Shown here in pieces: positions 53,396 through 62,066 of a DNA stretch of 64,000 nucleotides. The notes below the pieces were generated by a model. That model was not told the DNA's origin and did no database searches. It saw only the letters and a program-made list of their open reading frames with translations. The DNA lies in the NCBI RefSeq assembly GCF_900187945.1, contig NZ_FYEH01000004.1:124001-188000 (forward strand). Direction: 5' to 3'. The DNA comes from Arboricoccus pini. Lineage in GTDB: Bacteria > Pseudomonadota > Alphaproteobacteria > Geminicoccales > Geminicoccaceae. The position numbers and the translations under genes were made by a program. The stretch's first letter is position 1. Each line of letters opens with the position of its first letter.

Positions 53396-53746
53396 TTGAT
53401 CAAGCAGAAGCATGCTTTGGCGGCGGTTTTACTTCTATCCAGCCTCATTCCCTCGATGACGCATCCAGTTCAGGCCGAAACCGGCGACCGGGCGGCAGGA
53501 CGACGAAAGGCTACGAGTTGCCAGGGCTGCCACGGCCTGGACGGCAAGAGCCAGGTGCCCGAGGCCCCCAACCTGGCGGGCCAAGTAGAGAATTACCTCG
53601 TCAAAGCCCTGAGCGAGTTCCGCGACGGAACCCGCAAGAATGATGCGATGTCCATCGTCGCCCCGTCCTTGAGCGACAAGGACATCGCCGATCTTGCGGC
53701 CTATTACAGCTCGATCGAGATCGACATCATCCCGGCTGAGCAATAG
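53396..53746 (+). CDS. Class I c-type cytochrome
   Basis: A 116-residue periplasmic monoheme cytochrome. Signal peptide AAVLLLSSLIPSMTHPVQA is followed by the mature start AETGDRAAGRRKA, the heme-binding CQGCH near residue 43 and the later MSIVAPSLSDKDIADLAAYYSSIE with the axial methionine. The start is TTG at 53396, eight bases after a full AAGGAGG (53381-53387). This decides the start over any later ATG. It lies 62 bases after the sorbosone dehydrogenase gene and probably takes its electrons. It converges on degP. Confidence 0.92.
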   Translation: MIKQKHALAAVLLLSSLIPSMTHPVQAETGDRAAGRRKATSCQGCHGLDGKSQVPEAPNLAGQVENYLVKALSEFRDGTRKNDAMSIVAPSLSDKDIADLAAYYSSIEIDIIPAEQ

Positions 53747-53769
53747 GCCATTCAGCCGCAAAAGCACCC

Positions 53770-55290
53770 TTAGCTGCGAAAGCGCAGAGCGACAAAACGC
53801 AGATCACCCTGCCGATCGACCAGGAGAAGAGCAGCATGCTTGCCCTCTTCCTTGGCGGCCTTGACGCGCCGGTCGAGATCGGCGCCATCGGACACTTCTT
53901 CCTGACCGACCTCGATGATGAGATCGCCGGGCTTTAGTCCTTCGCCCGCAGCCGGCCCATTATCCACTACCTCGGTAACGACCAGACCATGCGCGCTATC
54001 GGCGATCTTGAACTTCGCCTTGAGCGCGTCGGTGAGTTCGCTGACGGTCAATCCGAGATCTTCGATCGCCGACTGGGCCGATGGCGCGTCCGGCGACTGG
54101 GGCTGCGAGCCCAGATCGGCCACTTGGTCGTCATCGGGCAACTGGCCCAGCTTCACCTTGACTGTCTGCTGCGCGCCCTTATGCCAGATCAGGACATCGG
54201 CATCGCTGCCGACCGCCGTCTCGGCGACGAGGCGAGGCAGGCTACGCATCCGCGTGACGCGCTTGTGGTCGAACTCGAGGACGACGTCGCCCGCCTCTAT
54301 GCCTGCCTGCTCGGCCGGCCCGCCCGGCGTCACGCTGGCGACGAGAGCGCCGTCGGCCACAGGCAAGCCCATGCCGTCCGCGATTTCCTTGGTGACGGAT
54401 TGGATGCGTACGCCCAGCCATCCCCTGGCCACCCGTCCTGTTTCCATCAGGCTGGCGATGACCGGCCGGGCCAGGTTGGAGGGAATGGCAAAGCCGATGC
54501 CGACACTGCCACCCGAGGGCGAGAAGATGGCGGTGTTCACGCCGAACACCTTACCATCCAGCGTGAAGCTGGGCCCACCAGAATTACCCCGGTTGATCGC
54601 CGCGTCGACCTGGATGAAATCATCATAGGCACCAGCCCGGATGTCGCGTCCACGCGCCGAGATGATGCCTGCCGTCGTGCTGGCGCCCAGACCGAAGGGA
54701 TTGCCGATCGCAATCATCCAGTCGCCGATTCGCACCTGATCGCTATCGGCCCACTCCACTGCCGGAAAGGGCTTGTCGCCCTCGATCTTGAGCAGCGCCA
54801 GATCCGTCTTCGTGTCATGTCCGATCAGTTTTGCCGTATATTCGCTGTCGTCGCTGAACGTGACCTTGATCTCATCCGCATCGGCGATGACGTGATTATT
54901 GGTGACGATATAGCCGCGCGGATCGATCACGAAGCCCGAGCCCATCGAAGCCATTCGCCGGGGCGCGTCCTGCTGCGGCCGGCGATCGAAGAAATCCTTG
55001 AAGAAGTCCTCAAACGGCGACCCGGGCGGGACCTGCGGCATCGGCATGCTCTCTTCCGGACCAGCGCCTTCTGCACCCGAGCGCATGCTCGAAATGGCGA
55101 CAACCGAGGGGGCGACCTTGGTCACTAGATCGGCGAACCCGGCATTGGGGCCCGTCTGCGCTTGCGCCAGGACCGGGTTGTAGGCAGCGATGCTCGCCAT
55201 CGTCGCTGGCACGAGCATGGTAGCCAAAGCCAGAGCGCGCAGCCGCCGGCCGTTGGCCCCGACGTACGATGTCGACGAACCGTCCTTCAT
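53770..55290 (-). CDS. degP: Do family periplasmic serine endoprotease
   Basis: A 506-residue HtrA/DegP protease-chaperone. A signal peptide (ALATMLVPATMASIAAYNPVLA) is followed by the trypsin-like domain with catalytic His in IVTNNHVIADAD (near residue 137), Asp in TKTDLALLKIEG and Ser in NRGNSGGPSF. Two PDZ domains follow: GWLGVRIQSVTKEIA to about residue 365 and the second from about residue 405, with LKPGDLIIEVGQEE. A glycine-free acidic linker separates them. It ends the hflK-hflC-DUF2065-degP set, transcribed from the same strand. Confidence 0.96.
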   Translation of the reverse strand: MKDGSSTSYVGANGRRLRALALATMLVPATMASIAAYNPVLAQAQTGPNAGFADLVTKVAPSVVAISSMRSGAEGAGPEESMPMPQVPPGSPFEDFFKDFFDRRPQQDAPRRMASMGSGFVIDPRGYIVTNNHVIADADEIKVTFSDDSEYTAKLIGHDTKTDLALLKIEGDKPFPAVEWADSDQVRIGDWMIAIGNPFGLGASTTAGIISARGRDIRAGAYDDFIQVDAAINRGNSGGPSFTLDGKVFGVNTAIFSPSGGSVGIGFAIPSNLARPVIASLMETGRVARGWLGVRIQSVTKEIADGMGLPVADGALVASVTPGGPAEQAGIEAGDVVLEFDHKRVTRMRSLPRLVAETAVGSDADVLIWHKGAQQTVKVKLGQLPDDDQVADLGSQPQSPDAPSAQSAIEDLGLTVSELTDALKAKFKIADSAHGLVVTEVVDNGPAAGEGLKPGDLIIEVGQEEVSDGADLDRRVKAAKEEGKHAALLLVDRQGDLRFVALRFRS

Positions 55291-55369
55291 GTCCTGGCTT
55301 CCTCATCCCATCAGCCATCATCTTCCGACGCCAGCAAGGATGCTGCAAGTGACGAGCAAACCGGCACCG

Positions 55370-55582
55370 CTAGCGGTGCCGCACCAACCAGACAAGGCCT
55401 ACGCCGGCTACAGCGACTGCCAAGCCGGTTCCTCGGATGATCGGCGTATCCAGGGCGAGGATCGCCCGGCTCGCTCGACGCATGGCGTTCGGAAACAGGG
55501 ACCAGAGGGCACCCTCGATCACCAGCACGAGCCCCATACCGACCAGGAAATCTCCCAGACCCCCACCGACCATCCTCTGCAC
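55370..55582 (-). CDS. DUF2065 family small membrane protein (YjeT-like)
   Basis: A 70-residue protein with two hydrophobic helices separated by a basic loop: GDFLVGMGLVLVIEGALWSL and GLAVAVAGVGLVWLV, with FPNAMRR between them. The GLVLVIEG-L pattern and FP-AMRR are typical of DUF2065. The gene family is found between hflC and degP or near hflKC in many proteobacteria, as here. Its role is not known; a small partner of HflKC or FtsH is conceivable. The spacing to hflC is 75 bases. Confidence 0.9.
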   Translation of the reverse strand: MQRMVGGGLGDFLVGMGLVLVIEGALWSLFPNAMRRASRAILALDTPIIRGTGLAVAVAGVGLVWLVRHR

Positions 55583-55657
55583 ATCACATTCCAGCTAGCC
55601 ATGGACGCCCCGCGGTCGCCCCCGAGCCGAAGCCCGGGTCCTGCTGTCCTTGCCTCA

Positions 55658-56590
55658 TCAAGGCTGCCTCGCCGGGACACCCGCCTGCGCGTTGGCACCA
55701 GCCGCGCCCTTGCCCGACGGTAAGGCCGTCGGATCGTCGAAATAACGGAAGAACTGGTTGTCCGGGGTCAGAATTATGTTGGTGGAACCGTCCGACAAGG
55801 CGGCACGATAAGCCTGCATCGAGCGATAGAACTCGAAGAAGCCGCTGTCCTTGGCATAGGCGTCGGCAAAGATCCGCACTGCCTCGGCATCACCTTCGCC
55901 ACGCGTGATTGCAGCCGTTTTCTCCGCTTCCGCAATGATGACGCGCCTTTCACGATCGGCACGGCTCTTGATTCGCTGGCCCAGTTCCGCACCCTGCGCG
56001 CGTAGCTCGCGTGCCTCACGCTCACGCTCCGTCTGCATGCGGCTAAAGACGGCCTCGCTGTTCTCCTCGGGCAGATCCGCACGCTTGATGCGAACGTCCA
56101 CGACCTCGACGCCAAATCGTTCGAGAGCGCGGTTGGCCTCACTCTTGATCCGATTCATGATCGCCGTCCGATCGTTCGAGAGCAACTGCGTCAAAGAGGT
56201 CTCGCCCAGCACGCTGCGGAGCGTGGAGAAGGTGATGGGCTCCAGCCGCGTCCGAAAATCGACCTCGTCGCCGGAAGCTTGGCGAAAGAGTAGCGGATTG
56301 ACGATGCGATAGCGGGCAAAGGCGCTAACGACGATCCGTTTCTGATCGCCGAGCACGAGCTCGATCTGCGGCGCATCGAAATCGAGGACACGCTTGTCGT
56401 AATAAGTGACCTGCTGGATGAAGGGCAGCTTCACGTGGAGGCCGGCTTGTCGCACGACACCATTCTCAATCGGCTCGCCAAACTGGAGAACCAGCGCCTG
56501 GCGCCGCTCGTCGACCGTGTAGAGCGCTCCCCAGGCCAGGAGTACCAGGATGATGACAAGGCTGACGACGATGACCAAGGCGCGGTTCAT
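55658..56590 (-). CDS. hflC: Protease modulator HflC
   Basis: A 310-residue stomatin/prohibitin family protein with an N-terminal membrane anchor (ALVIVVSLVIILVLLAWGALYTV) and a large periplasmic SPFH domain. Marks are VDERRQALVLQFGEPI, YYDKRVLDFDAP, DVRIKRADLPEENSEAVFSRMQTERERE (in pieces KRADLPEENSEAVF, RMQTERERE), and the C-terminal EFYRSMQAYRAAL. With HflK it forms a cage around FtsH that limits access of membrane substrates. It overlaps the hflK stop by four bases. Confidence 0.96.
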   Translation of the reverse strand: MNRALVIVVSLVIILVLLAWGALYTVDERRQALVLQFGEPIENGVVRQAGLHVKLPFIQQVTYYDKRVLDFDAPQIELVLGDQKRIVVSAFARYRIVNPLLFRQASGDEVDFRTRLEPITFSTLRSVLGETSLTQLLSNDRTAIMNRIKSEANRALERFGVEVVDVRIKRADLPEENSEAVFSRMQTEREREARELRAQGAELGQRIKSRADRERRVIIAEAEKTAAITRGEGDAEAVRIFADAYAKDSGFFEFYRSMQAYRAALSDGSTNIILTPDNQFFRYFDDPTALPSGKGAAGANAQAGVPARQP

Positions 56591-57780
56591 GGCGTGTCTC
56601 CGGCCGCGCCGGGGTCGTCTAGCGTGGCGGCCCCATTCGAATCGCTGGAGGGAGCTGGGACGCGCGGCTGACCACGCTGATCCAGTCCGGGCAGTGGCAA
56701 GTAGGGAACGACGCCTTTGGCGATCTGCTTGTCGTCGAGGATCGTCTTGTTGGCGTGCGAAAGAACGTCTTCCATCGTCTCGAGATAGATCCGCTGCGCC
56801 GTGATCGCCGGCGCCTTACTGTATTCGGCCAGCACCGATTCGAAGCGCTGGGCCTCGCCGGTGGCGCGCGCCACCGCCTCCTGCCGGTAGGCCTGCGATT
56901 CCTGCAGGACGCGCTCGGCATCGCCTCGCGCGCGCGGGATCACATCGTTGGCATAGGCCTCGGCCTCGTTCTGAGCGCGCTCCCGGTCGGCTTGCGCCCG
57001 CTGCACGTCGCGGAAGGCGTCGATGACTTCCTGGGGCGGGTCGGCCTTGAGCAACTGGACCTCGTCAACCGCAATGCCCGCGCCATAATCGTTCATAAGC
57101 GACTGGAGCTGCTCGCGCGCGCGCTGCTCGATCGCGCGGCGCCCCTCCGTGGTCGCCTGGACGATCGGCGTCTGGCCGATGATCTCCCGCATCACGCTCT
57201 CGGCTGCTGCCTTAACCGTGCTGGCCGGATCACGAATGTTGAAGAGGTAATGGGCAGCATCGGAGATGCGCCAGAGGACGACGAAGTTGATGTCGATGAT
57301 GTTCTCATCGCCTGTCAGCATCAGCGCCTCATCGCTCAGGTCCTGGCTGGAGCTGCGACCCGCAACCGGCTGCATGCCCTGCCTGAAGCCGATCTCGACG
57401 CGATTGACACGCGTGACCTGGGGCGTCTCGACGCTCTCGAAAGGCGCCGGCCAATGATAGTTCAGGCCCGGCGTGGCGATGCGGTTCTCCTTGCCAAAGC
57501 GCAGGACGATGCCCTGCTCCTCGGGCTCGACGCGATAGACCCCCGAGAGCAAATAGACGATGACGAGCACGCCGCCCACGAGGAGCAGGCCCCGCTTCGA
57601 CTTCAGACCGCCACCGCTACCGCTACCGCCGGGCAGGAACTGGCGCATCTTGTCCCGGCTGCGGCGCAGCAATTCTTCCAGGTCGGGCGGCTGGCCGCCT
57701 TCATTATTGCCATTCGGTCGGTTGCCCCACGGGCCCTGCCCGCCTTGCCAGCCGCCACCACCTTGACTGTTCCAGGGCAT
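56587..57780 (-). CDS. hflK: FtsH protease activity modulator HflK
   Basis: A 397-residue SPFH protein. It has the usual glycine/asparagine-rich cytoplasmic N-terminus (GGGGWQGGQGPWGN), a membrane helix near residues 65-82 (RGLLLVGGVLVIVYLLSG), then the SPFH domain with VEPEEQGIVLRFGK and the marks NIIDINFVVLWRISD and AVDEVQLLKADPPQEV. The tail after PLPG is Pro/Ser-rich. It leads the hflK-hflC-DUF2065-degP operon. A CtrA-type box (TTAA-N7-TTAA) lies 23 bases before the start codon. Confidence 0.96.
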   Translation of the reverse strand: MPWNSQGGGGWQGGQGPWGNRPNGNNEGGQPPDLEELLRRSRDKMRQFLPGGSGSGGGLKSKRGLLLVGGVLVIVYLLSGVYRVEPEEQGIVLRFGKENRIATPGLNYHWPAPFESVETPQVTRVNRVEIGFRQGMQPVAGRSSSQDLSDEALMLTGDENIIDINFVVLWRISDAAHYLFNIRDPASTVKAAAESVMREIIGQTPIVQATTEGRRAIEQRAREQLQSLMNDYGAGIAVDEVQLLKADPPQEVIDAFRDVQRAQADRERAQNEAEAYANDVIPRARGDAERVLQESQAYRQEAVARATGEAQRFESVLAEYSKAPAITAQRIYLETMEDVLSHANKTILDDKQIAKGVVPYLPLPGLDQRGQPRVPAPSSDSNGAATLDDPGAAGDTP

Positions 57781-57802
57781 CCCTGCTTCCGTGCTCCTCT
57801 GT

Positions 57803-57817
57803 TTAAATGTCTATTAA
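57803..57817. promoter_or_regulatory. CtrA-type binding box (TTAA-N7-TTAA) upstream of hflK
   Basis: TTAA (57803-57806) is followed by seven bases and TTAA (57814-57817), the full consensus of the CtrA site, in a GC-rich spacer. It lies 23 bases before the hflK ATG on the minus strand, placing it over or just after the promoter. The palindromic TTAA halves make orientation ambiguous. A CtrA-like regulator is encoded at 44944-45753. Confidence 0.55.
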
Positions 57818-58142
57818 ATCGTGCTTCGGCCGTCGATTCGGCCGCCGACGCGCGCCTGAACCAACGATTGGACAGAGAGTTCACGCGATTTCCTTGAACG
57901 GATTATCGCAGACGCCGTCACCGCCGCATCGACCTATCCAGCCGCCCGTCTTGCGCCTGATCCTCCCTGCAGCCCCCCTTATACTCACCAGCGCGCCCGT
58001 TGCAGGTAAGGCCGCCGGACTCGCTCCTTGCCACCGCCCACTCCAATCCTTCGACAACGCCGCACGGTCGGCGAGCGCCCTTGTGCGTAGCACTTAAGGT
58101 TATGCACGACTACATTGCGGAAGATTTTCAGGAGCCGCAATT
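57818..58142. other. Divergent intergenic region of hflK and mrp
   Basis: About 325 bases with C-rich, proline-like text and no convincing reading frame on either strand. It must carry the promoter of mrp, whose CAGGAG ribosome binding site ends at 58134, eight bases before its start. I see no clear -35/-10 pair and no riboswitch fold. Confidence 0.4.
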
Positions 58143-59276
58143 ATGTCCGATCCCCTGCACGATGCCGTGTTGTCGGCGCTCAAGAGCGTCCCCCACCCCC
58201 GCCTCGGCGACGATGTCGTCTCGCTGGGCCTAATATCCGGCGTCGTCGTGAAAGGCGGGAACGTCGGCTTTGCGATCGAGGTGGACCCGCGCGAGGCACC
58301 GGCCCTGGAACCGCTCCGCCGAGCCTGCGAAGCGGCGGTCAAGGCGCTACCGGGCGTCACCTCCTGCACGGCTGTCCTGACCGCCGAGCGCCCGGCCGGC
58401 AGCGCACCCGCAGCACAGCACAGCCATGCCGCGCCGAGTCAGCCCTCACCCGGCCAGCCCGCCAGCCCAGGGGCTCCGCTTGGCCTGGATGTGAAGGCGA
58501 TCATCGCGGTAGCTTCCGGCAAGGGGGGCGTCGGCAAGTCGACGACCGCCATCAACCTGGCGATGGCGCTAGCTGCCGGCGGCAGGCGCGTGGGGCTGCT
58601 CGACGCCGATATTTACGGGCCATCCATCCCGCGCATGAGCGGTATGAGCGGCCGCCCCTCGACACCGGACGGCAAGCGCCTGCGTCCGATGCAGGCGCAC
58701 GGCGTCAACATCATGTCGATGGGTTTCCTCGTCGACGAGGAAACGCCGATGATCTGGCGCGGTCCCATGGTGCAAAGCGCCCTGCAGCAGATGCTGGGCG
58801 ACGTCGACTGGGGTCCCCTCGACGTCCTCGTCGTCGACCTACCGCCCGGCACAGGCGATGCCCAGCTGACGATGGCGCAGCGCGTCCCCCTGGCCGGAGC
58901 GGTCATCGTCTCGACGCCGCAGGACATCGCCCTCCTCGATGCGCGCAAGGCCATCAACATGTTCAGGAAGGTCAATGTACCGATCCTGGGCGTGGTCGAG
59001 AACATGAGCTATTTCTGCTGCCCGAATTGCGGCCACCGCACCGAGATCTTCGCCCATGGCGGCGCGCGCGCCTGCGCCAAGCGGTACGAGGTTCCATTCC
59101 TGGGCGAGATCCCCCTCGATCCCGTCATCCGCGAGACCTCGGACGGCGGTACGCCCATCGTCGTCAGTCAGCCCGGCAGCCCGCAGGCACTCGCCTATCT
59201 CGAGATCGGCCAGCGCGTGATCGAGGGCCTGGCTCTGGCTCCCACGCGCGCCGCTCCCACCATCAGCTACGATTAG
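58143..59276 (+). CDS. mrp: Mrp/ApbC/NBP35 family iron-sulfur cluster carrier ATPase
   Basis: A 377-residue cytoplasmic P-loop ATPase that assembles and transfers iron-sulfur clusters. An N-terminal MIP18 (DUF59)-like domain (VVSLGLISGVVVKG) is joined through an Ala/Pro/Gln/Ser-rich linker to the ATPase with the deviant Walker A GKGGVGKSTTAINLA near residue 120. LLDADIYGPSIPRM, DLPPGTGDAQLTM and the cluster-binding CCPNCG near residue 295 follow in order. AGGAG lies eight bases upstream. It is divergent from hflK. Confidence 0.95.
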   Translation: MSDPLHDAVLSALKSVPHPRLGDDVVSLGLISGVVVKGGNVGFAIEVDPREAPALEPLRRACEAAVKALPGVTSCTAVLTAERPAGSAPAAQHSHAAPSQPSPGQPASPGAPLGLDVKAIIAVASGKGGVGKSTTAINLAMALAAGGRRVGLLDADIYGPSIPRMSGMSGRPSTPDGKRLRPMQAHGVNIMSMGFLVDEETPMIWRGPMVQSALQQMLGDVDWGPLDVLVVDLPPGTGDAQLTMAQRVPLAGAVIVSTPQDIALLDARKAINMFRKVNVPILGVVENMSYFCCPNCGHRTEIFAHGGARACAKRYEVPFLGEIPLDPVIRETSDGGTPIVVSQPGSPQALAYLEIGQRVIEGLALAPTRAAPTISYD

Positions 59277-59482
59277 CGCTCGATATGGCGGCAAGCCGGT
59301 CTCCCGCCGCCAAGCCTTTTGGGCGGCTTCGAGGCTGGAGCTGTGGGGATCGCGGCTCGGCGGCTCAGGAGCGTTGTTCGTAATGGGGCTTCGCTTGTGC
59401 AGCGACGTCATCGTCGCAGGCGGGGCTATTCCAAGCGCGCAACATTTTTACCACGCATTTTCGCGCTCGATTCCAACGCAAC

Positions 59483-59488
59483 TATAAT
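59483..59488 (+). promoter_or_regulatory. Candidate -10 element TATAAT
   Basis: A perfect TATAAT at 59483-59488 lies in a relatively AT-rich patch about 72 bases before the 25-residue membrane peptide gene. No good TTGACA is at the right distance (TTTCGC at 59459-59464). A GATTC at 59469-59473 is a possible CcrM methylation site inside the promoter region. The other 59277-59480 sequence shows nothing I can support. Confidence 0.45.
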
Positions 59489-59559
59489 CTGTGACACAGC
59501 GAAGCGCCGTATGAGACGCTACCTTGCGGACTTGATCCTCGCACGCAGGGAGGTAAGGC

Positions 59560-59637
59560 ATGTACGTTGCGATCGGCGTGACCATGGCCGGCATCTGGCT
59601 GCTCACCGTTGCCGCCCTAATCATCATCGACGGATAG
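59560..59637 (+). CDS. 25-residue single-helix membrane peptide
   Basis: A tiny reading frame with an unusually strong ribosome binding site: AGGGAGG (59547-59553), six bases before the ATG. The product is MYVAIGVTMAGIWLLTV followed by AALIIIDG, a single membrane-spanning helix. A G/C hairpin (AGGGGC/GCCCCT, 59643-59660) comes directly after the stop and may end the transcript. Upstream there is a consensus TATAAT. The features together suggest a real small-protein gene. No function can be given. Confidence 0.55.
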   Translation: MYVAIGVTMAGIWLLTVAALIIIDG

Positions 59638-59750
59638 GGATGAAGGGGCGTTCCGGCCCCTGGCGTTGGCGTCCTGATCCGATGTGAGACAACATGGAGG
59701 CAATGCGGGAATAAACCTTCTGACCGAGCCCATGGCCGCGTTATTGTGCG

Positions 59751-60356
59751 ATGCAGCATCGCCTCAAGGTTGTCGTCATGGCCGCGAAATTCTCATCCTC
59801 CCCGCCGGTTCGCAGCTCGGTCGCCATACTGCCCGCCGCCATGGCAATCCGCTTGCTGGGGCCGGCCGACGAAGAAGCCTACGAAGCCCATCTCCGTCGG
59901 CTGTCGACGCATGACCGTTCCTTGCGCTTTTGCGGTGGCGACATTCCAGCGACGTCTCCCCTGCGCCGAGATACGGCCTGCCTCCTGATCGGCGCCTTCG
60001 TCGAGGAAACGCTGCGAGCAGTGGCAGAACTCCATCTCATTCCGGCCGCTTCCCGGCCCACTGGCGAGGCGGCATTCTCCGTCGAAGGCGGCCTTCAAGG
60101 CCGCGGCATCGGCCGGATGCTGTTCACGCGCACCCTCGAGCGGGCACGCGATCTCCGCCTTAGCCGCGTCGTGCTCATTTGCGAGGCTCGCAACGCGCCG
60201 ATGATTCATCTGGCGCAGGAATTCGGCGCGCGCACATCCTACGAGGATGGCGAGGTTACCGGGACGATCGAGTTGCCAGCTCAGCCCGCTAGTGAGAACA
60301 TCTTGAGAAACGTGGTGATGTCGATAGCACATCCCCGGCTGGCGCTGGCGGTATAG
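59751..60356 (+). CDS. GNAT family N-acetyltransferase
   Basis: A 201-residue protein. The GNAT domain covers residues ~32-180: IRLLGPADEEAYEAHL opens it, and VEGGLQGRGIGRMLF near residue 113 is the acetyl-CoA loop (G-L-Q-G-R-G-I-G). RLSRVVLICEARNAPMIHLAQEFG closes the motif B region. The RFCGGDIP stretch is typical of the group found fused to or near acyl-CoA synthetases. The protein could acetylate a protein lysine or a small molecule. ATG 59778 is a possible shorter start; neither has a ribosome binding site. Confidence 0.82.
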   Translation: MQHRLKVVVMAAKFSSSPPVRSSVAILPAAMAIRLLGPADEEAYEAHLRRLSTHDRSLRFCGGDIPATSPLRRDTACLLIGAFVEETLRAVAELHLIPAASRPTGEAAFSVEGGLQGRGIGRMLFTRTLERARDLRLSRVVLICEARNAPMIHLAQEFGARTSYEDGEVTGTIELPAQPASENILRNVVMSIAHPRLALAV

Positions 60357-60432
60357 CCAGCTACTGGCAGGTGCCCGGCATTTCGCCTAGATTGCGGCGC
60401 TCACGCCACGAACAGCCAATCCGAGAGTTCTC

Positions 60433-62019
60433 ATGTCGATAGCGCCTGCGGTTCTTGCCGCGAGCAAGGCCTGGCCCGTCACCGAAGCCTTGAAGGTTCA
60501 GGCACGGTTCGACAAGCGGCCTACGGCCAAAGGCTATGCGCTCTTCGAGACGGGCTATGGTCCCTCCGGCCTGCCGCATATCGGAACGTTTGGCGAAGTG
60601 TTCAGAACCAGCCTCGTTCGCCAAGCGTTCCAGCGCCTGACGGGCATGCCGACGCGACTGATCGCCTTTTCCGATGACATGGACGGCCTACGCAAAGTTC
60701 CGGACAACATCCCTAACCAGGCGATGGTCACCGGCTTTCTGGGCAAGCCACTCACGGCCATTCCCGATCCGTTCGGCACGCATGCGAGCTATGGCGCCCA
60801 CATGAACGCACGGCTGCAGGCCTTCCTTGACGCCTTCGGCTTTGAGTATAGCTTCCAGAGTGGCACGGACGCCTACAAGTCCGGAGAGTTCAACGCCACC
60901 CTGCTCAAGGTGCTGGAGCGCCACGACGCCATCCGCGACGTCGTGTTGCCGACGCTCGGGCCGGAGCGCCGTGCGACCTACAGCCCGATCCTGCCCATCT
61001 CGCCCAAGACCGGCCGCGTGCTCCAGGTGCCGATCGAGGAGTGCCGCCCCGCCAGCGGCACGGTGGTCTTTCGGGACGAGGACGGCACGCTGACCGAGGT
61101 TCCGGTCACCGACGGGCACTGCAAGATGCAGTGGAAGTGCGACTGGGCGATGCGCTGGGCGGCCCTCGATGTCGACTATGAAATGTCGGGCAAGGATCTG
61201 ATCGATTCGGTCAAGCTGTCATCCAAGATCACCCGCATCCTGGATGGCAATCCGCCCGAGGGTTTCAACTACGAATTATTCCTGGACGAACAGGGACAGA
61301 AAATCAGCAAGTCGAAGGGCAATGGGCTAACCATCGACGAATGGCTGCGCTATGGCACACGCGAGAGCCTTTCGCTCTTCATGTACAAGGATCCCAAGGC
61401 CGCCAAGCGGCTTTATTTCGACGTCATTCCCCGACACGTCGATGAATATGAGCAGCAGCTAGATGCGCTCACGCGCCAGGACGAGAAGCAGGCGCTCTCC
61501 AATCCAGCCTTTTGGATCCATGACGGCAATGTGCCCGACGACCGGCTGCCGACCGGCCTCTCCTTCGCCATGCTCTTGAACCTCGCCAGCGTCGTCAACG
61601 CCGATAATGGCGCCATTCTCTGGGGTTTCATCAGCCGATACGCGCCGGGCGTCGATCCCTCGACCAGCCCGAAGCTGGCCAAGCTCGTCGACGGTGCCGT
61701 CAATTATTACCAGGACTTCGTCAAGCCGGCGAAGCACTATCGGTCACCCAGCGAGCAGGAGCGCCTGGCCCTGCAGGAATTCGCGTCCTGGCTGGCGAAA
61801 GCACCTGGCGATTGCCCGGCGGAAACTCTGCAAAACGAGCTTTACGAGACCGGTAAGCGGCACGGCTTCGACAATCTGCGCGATTGGTTCAAGGCCCTCT
61901 ACGAGGTGCTTTTGGGCCAAAGCGAGGGACCGCGTTTCGGCTCGTTCATCAGCGTCTATGGCATTCCCGAATCGCGCGCTTTGTTCGAAGCGGCGCTGGC
62001 CGGGAGGCTCTTGCCCTGA
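60433..62019 (+). CDS. lysS: Lysyl-tRNA synthetase, class I
   Basis: A 528-residue class I LysRS, the archaeal-type enzyme that alphaproteobacteria use in place of class II. The HIGH-like motif is LPHIGTFGE near residue 52 and the KMSKS-like motif is KISKSKGN near residue 290. [27 protein letters not shown] and [21 protein letters not shown] are also diagnostic. The length is right for the family. RsmB follows closely on the same strand, starting about 47 bases after the stop. Confidence 0.96.
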   Translation: MSIAPAVLAASKAWPVTEALKVQARFDKRPTAKGYALFETGYGPSGLPHIGTFGEVFRTSLVRQAFQRLTGMPTRLIAFSDDMDGLRKVPDNIPNQAMVTGFLGKPLTAIPDPFGTHASYGAHMNARLQAFLDAFGFEYSFQSGTDAYKSGEFNATLLKVLERHDAIRDVVLPTLGPERRATYSPILPISPKTGRVLQVPIEECRPASGTVVFRDEDGTLTEVPVTDGHCKMQWKCDWAMRWAALDVDYEMSGKDLIDSVKLSSKITRILDGNPPEGFNYELFLDEQGQKISKSKGNGLTIDEWLRYGTRESLSLFMYKDPKAAKRLYFDVIPRHVDEYEQQLDALTRQDEKQALSNPAFWIHDGNVPDDRLPTGLSFAMLLNLASVVNADNGAILWGFISRYAPGVDPSTSPKLAKLVDGAVNYYQDFVKPAKHYRSPSEQERLALQEFASWLAKAPGDCPAETLQNELYETGKRHGFDNLRDWFKALYEVLLGQSEGPRFGSFISVYGIPESRALFEAALAGRLLP

Positions 62020-62066
62020 GCCGGAGCGGCCAAAGCGGACAAGGTCGCGGACTGCAACGCGACGGC

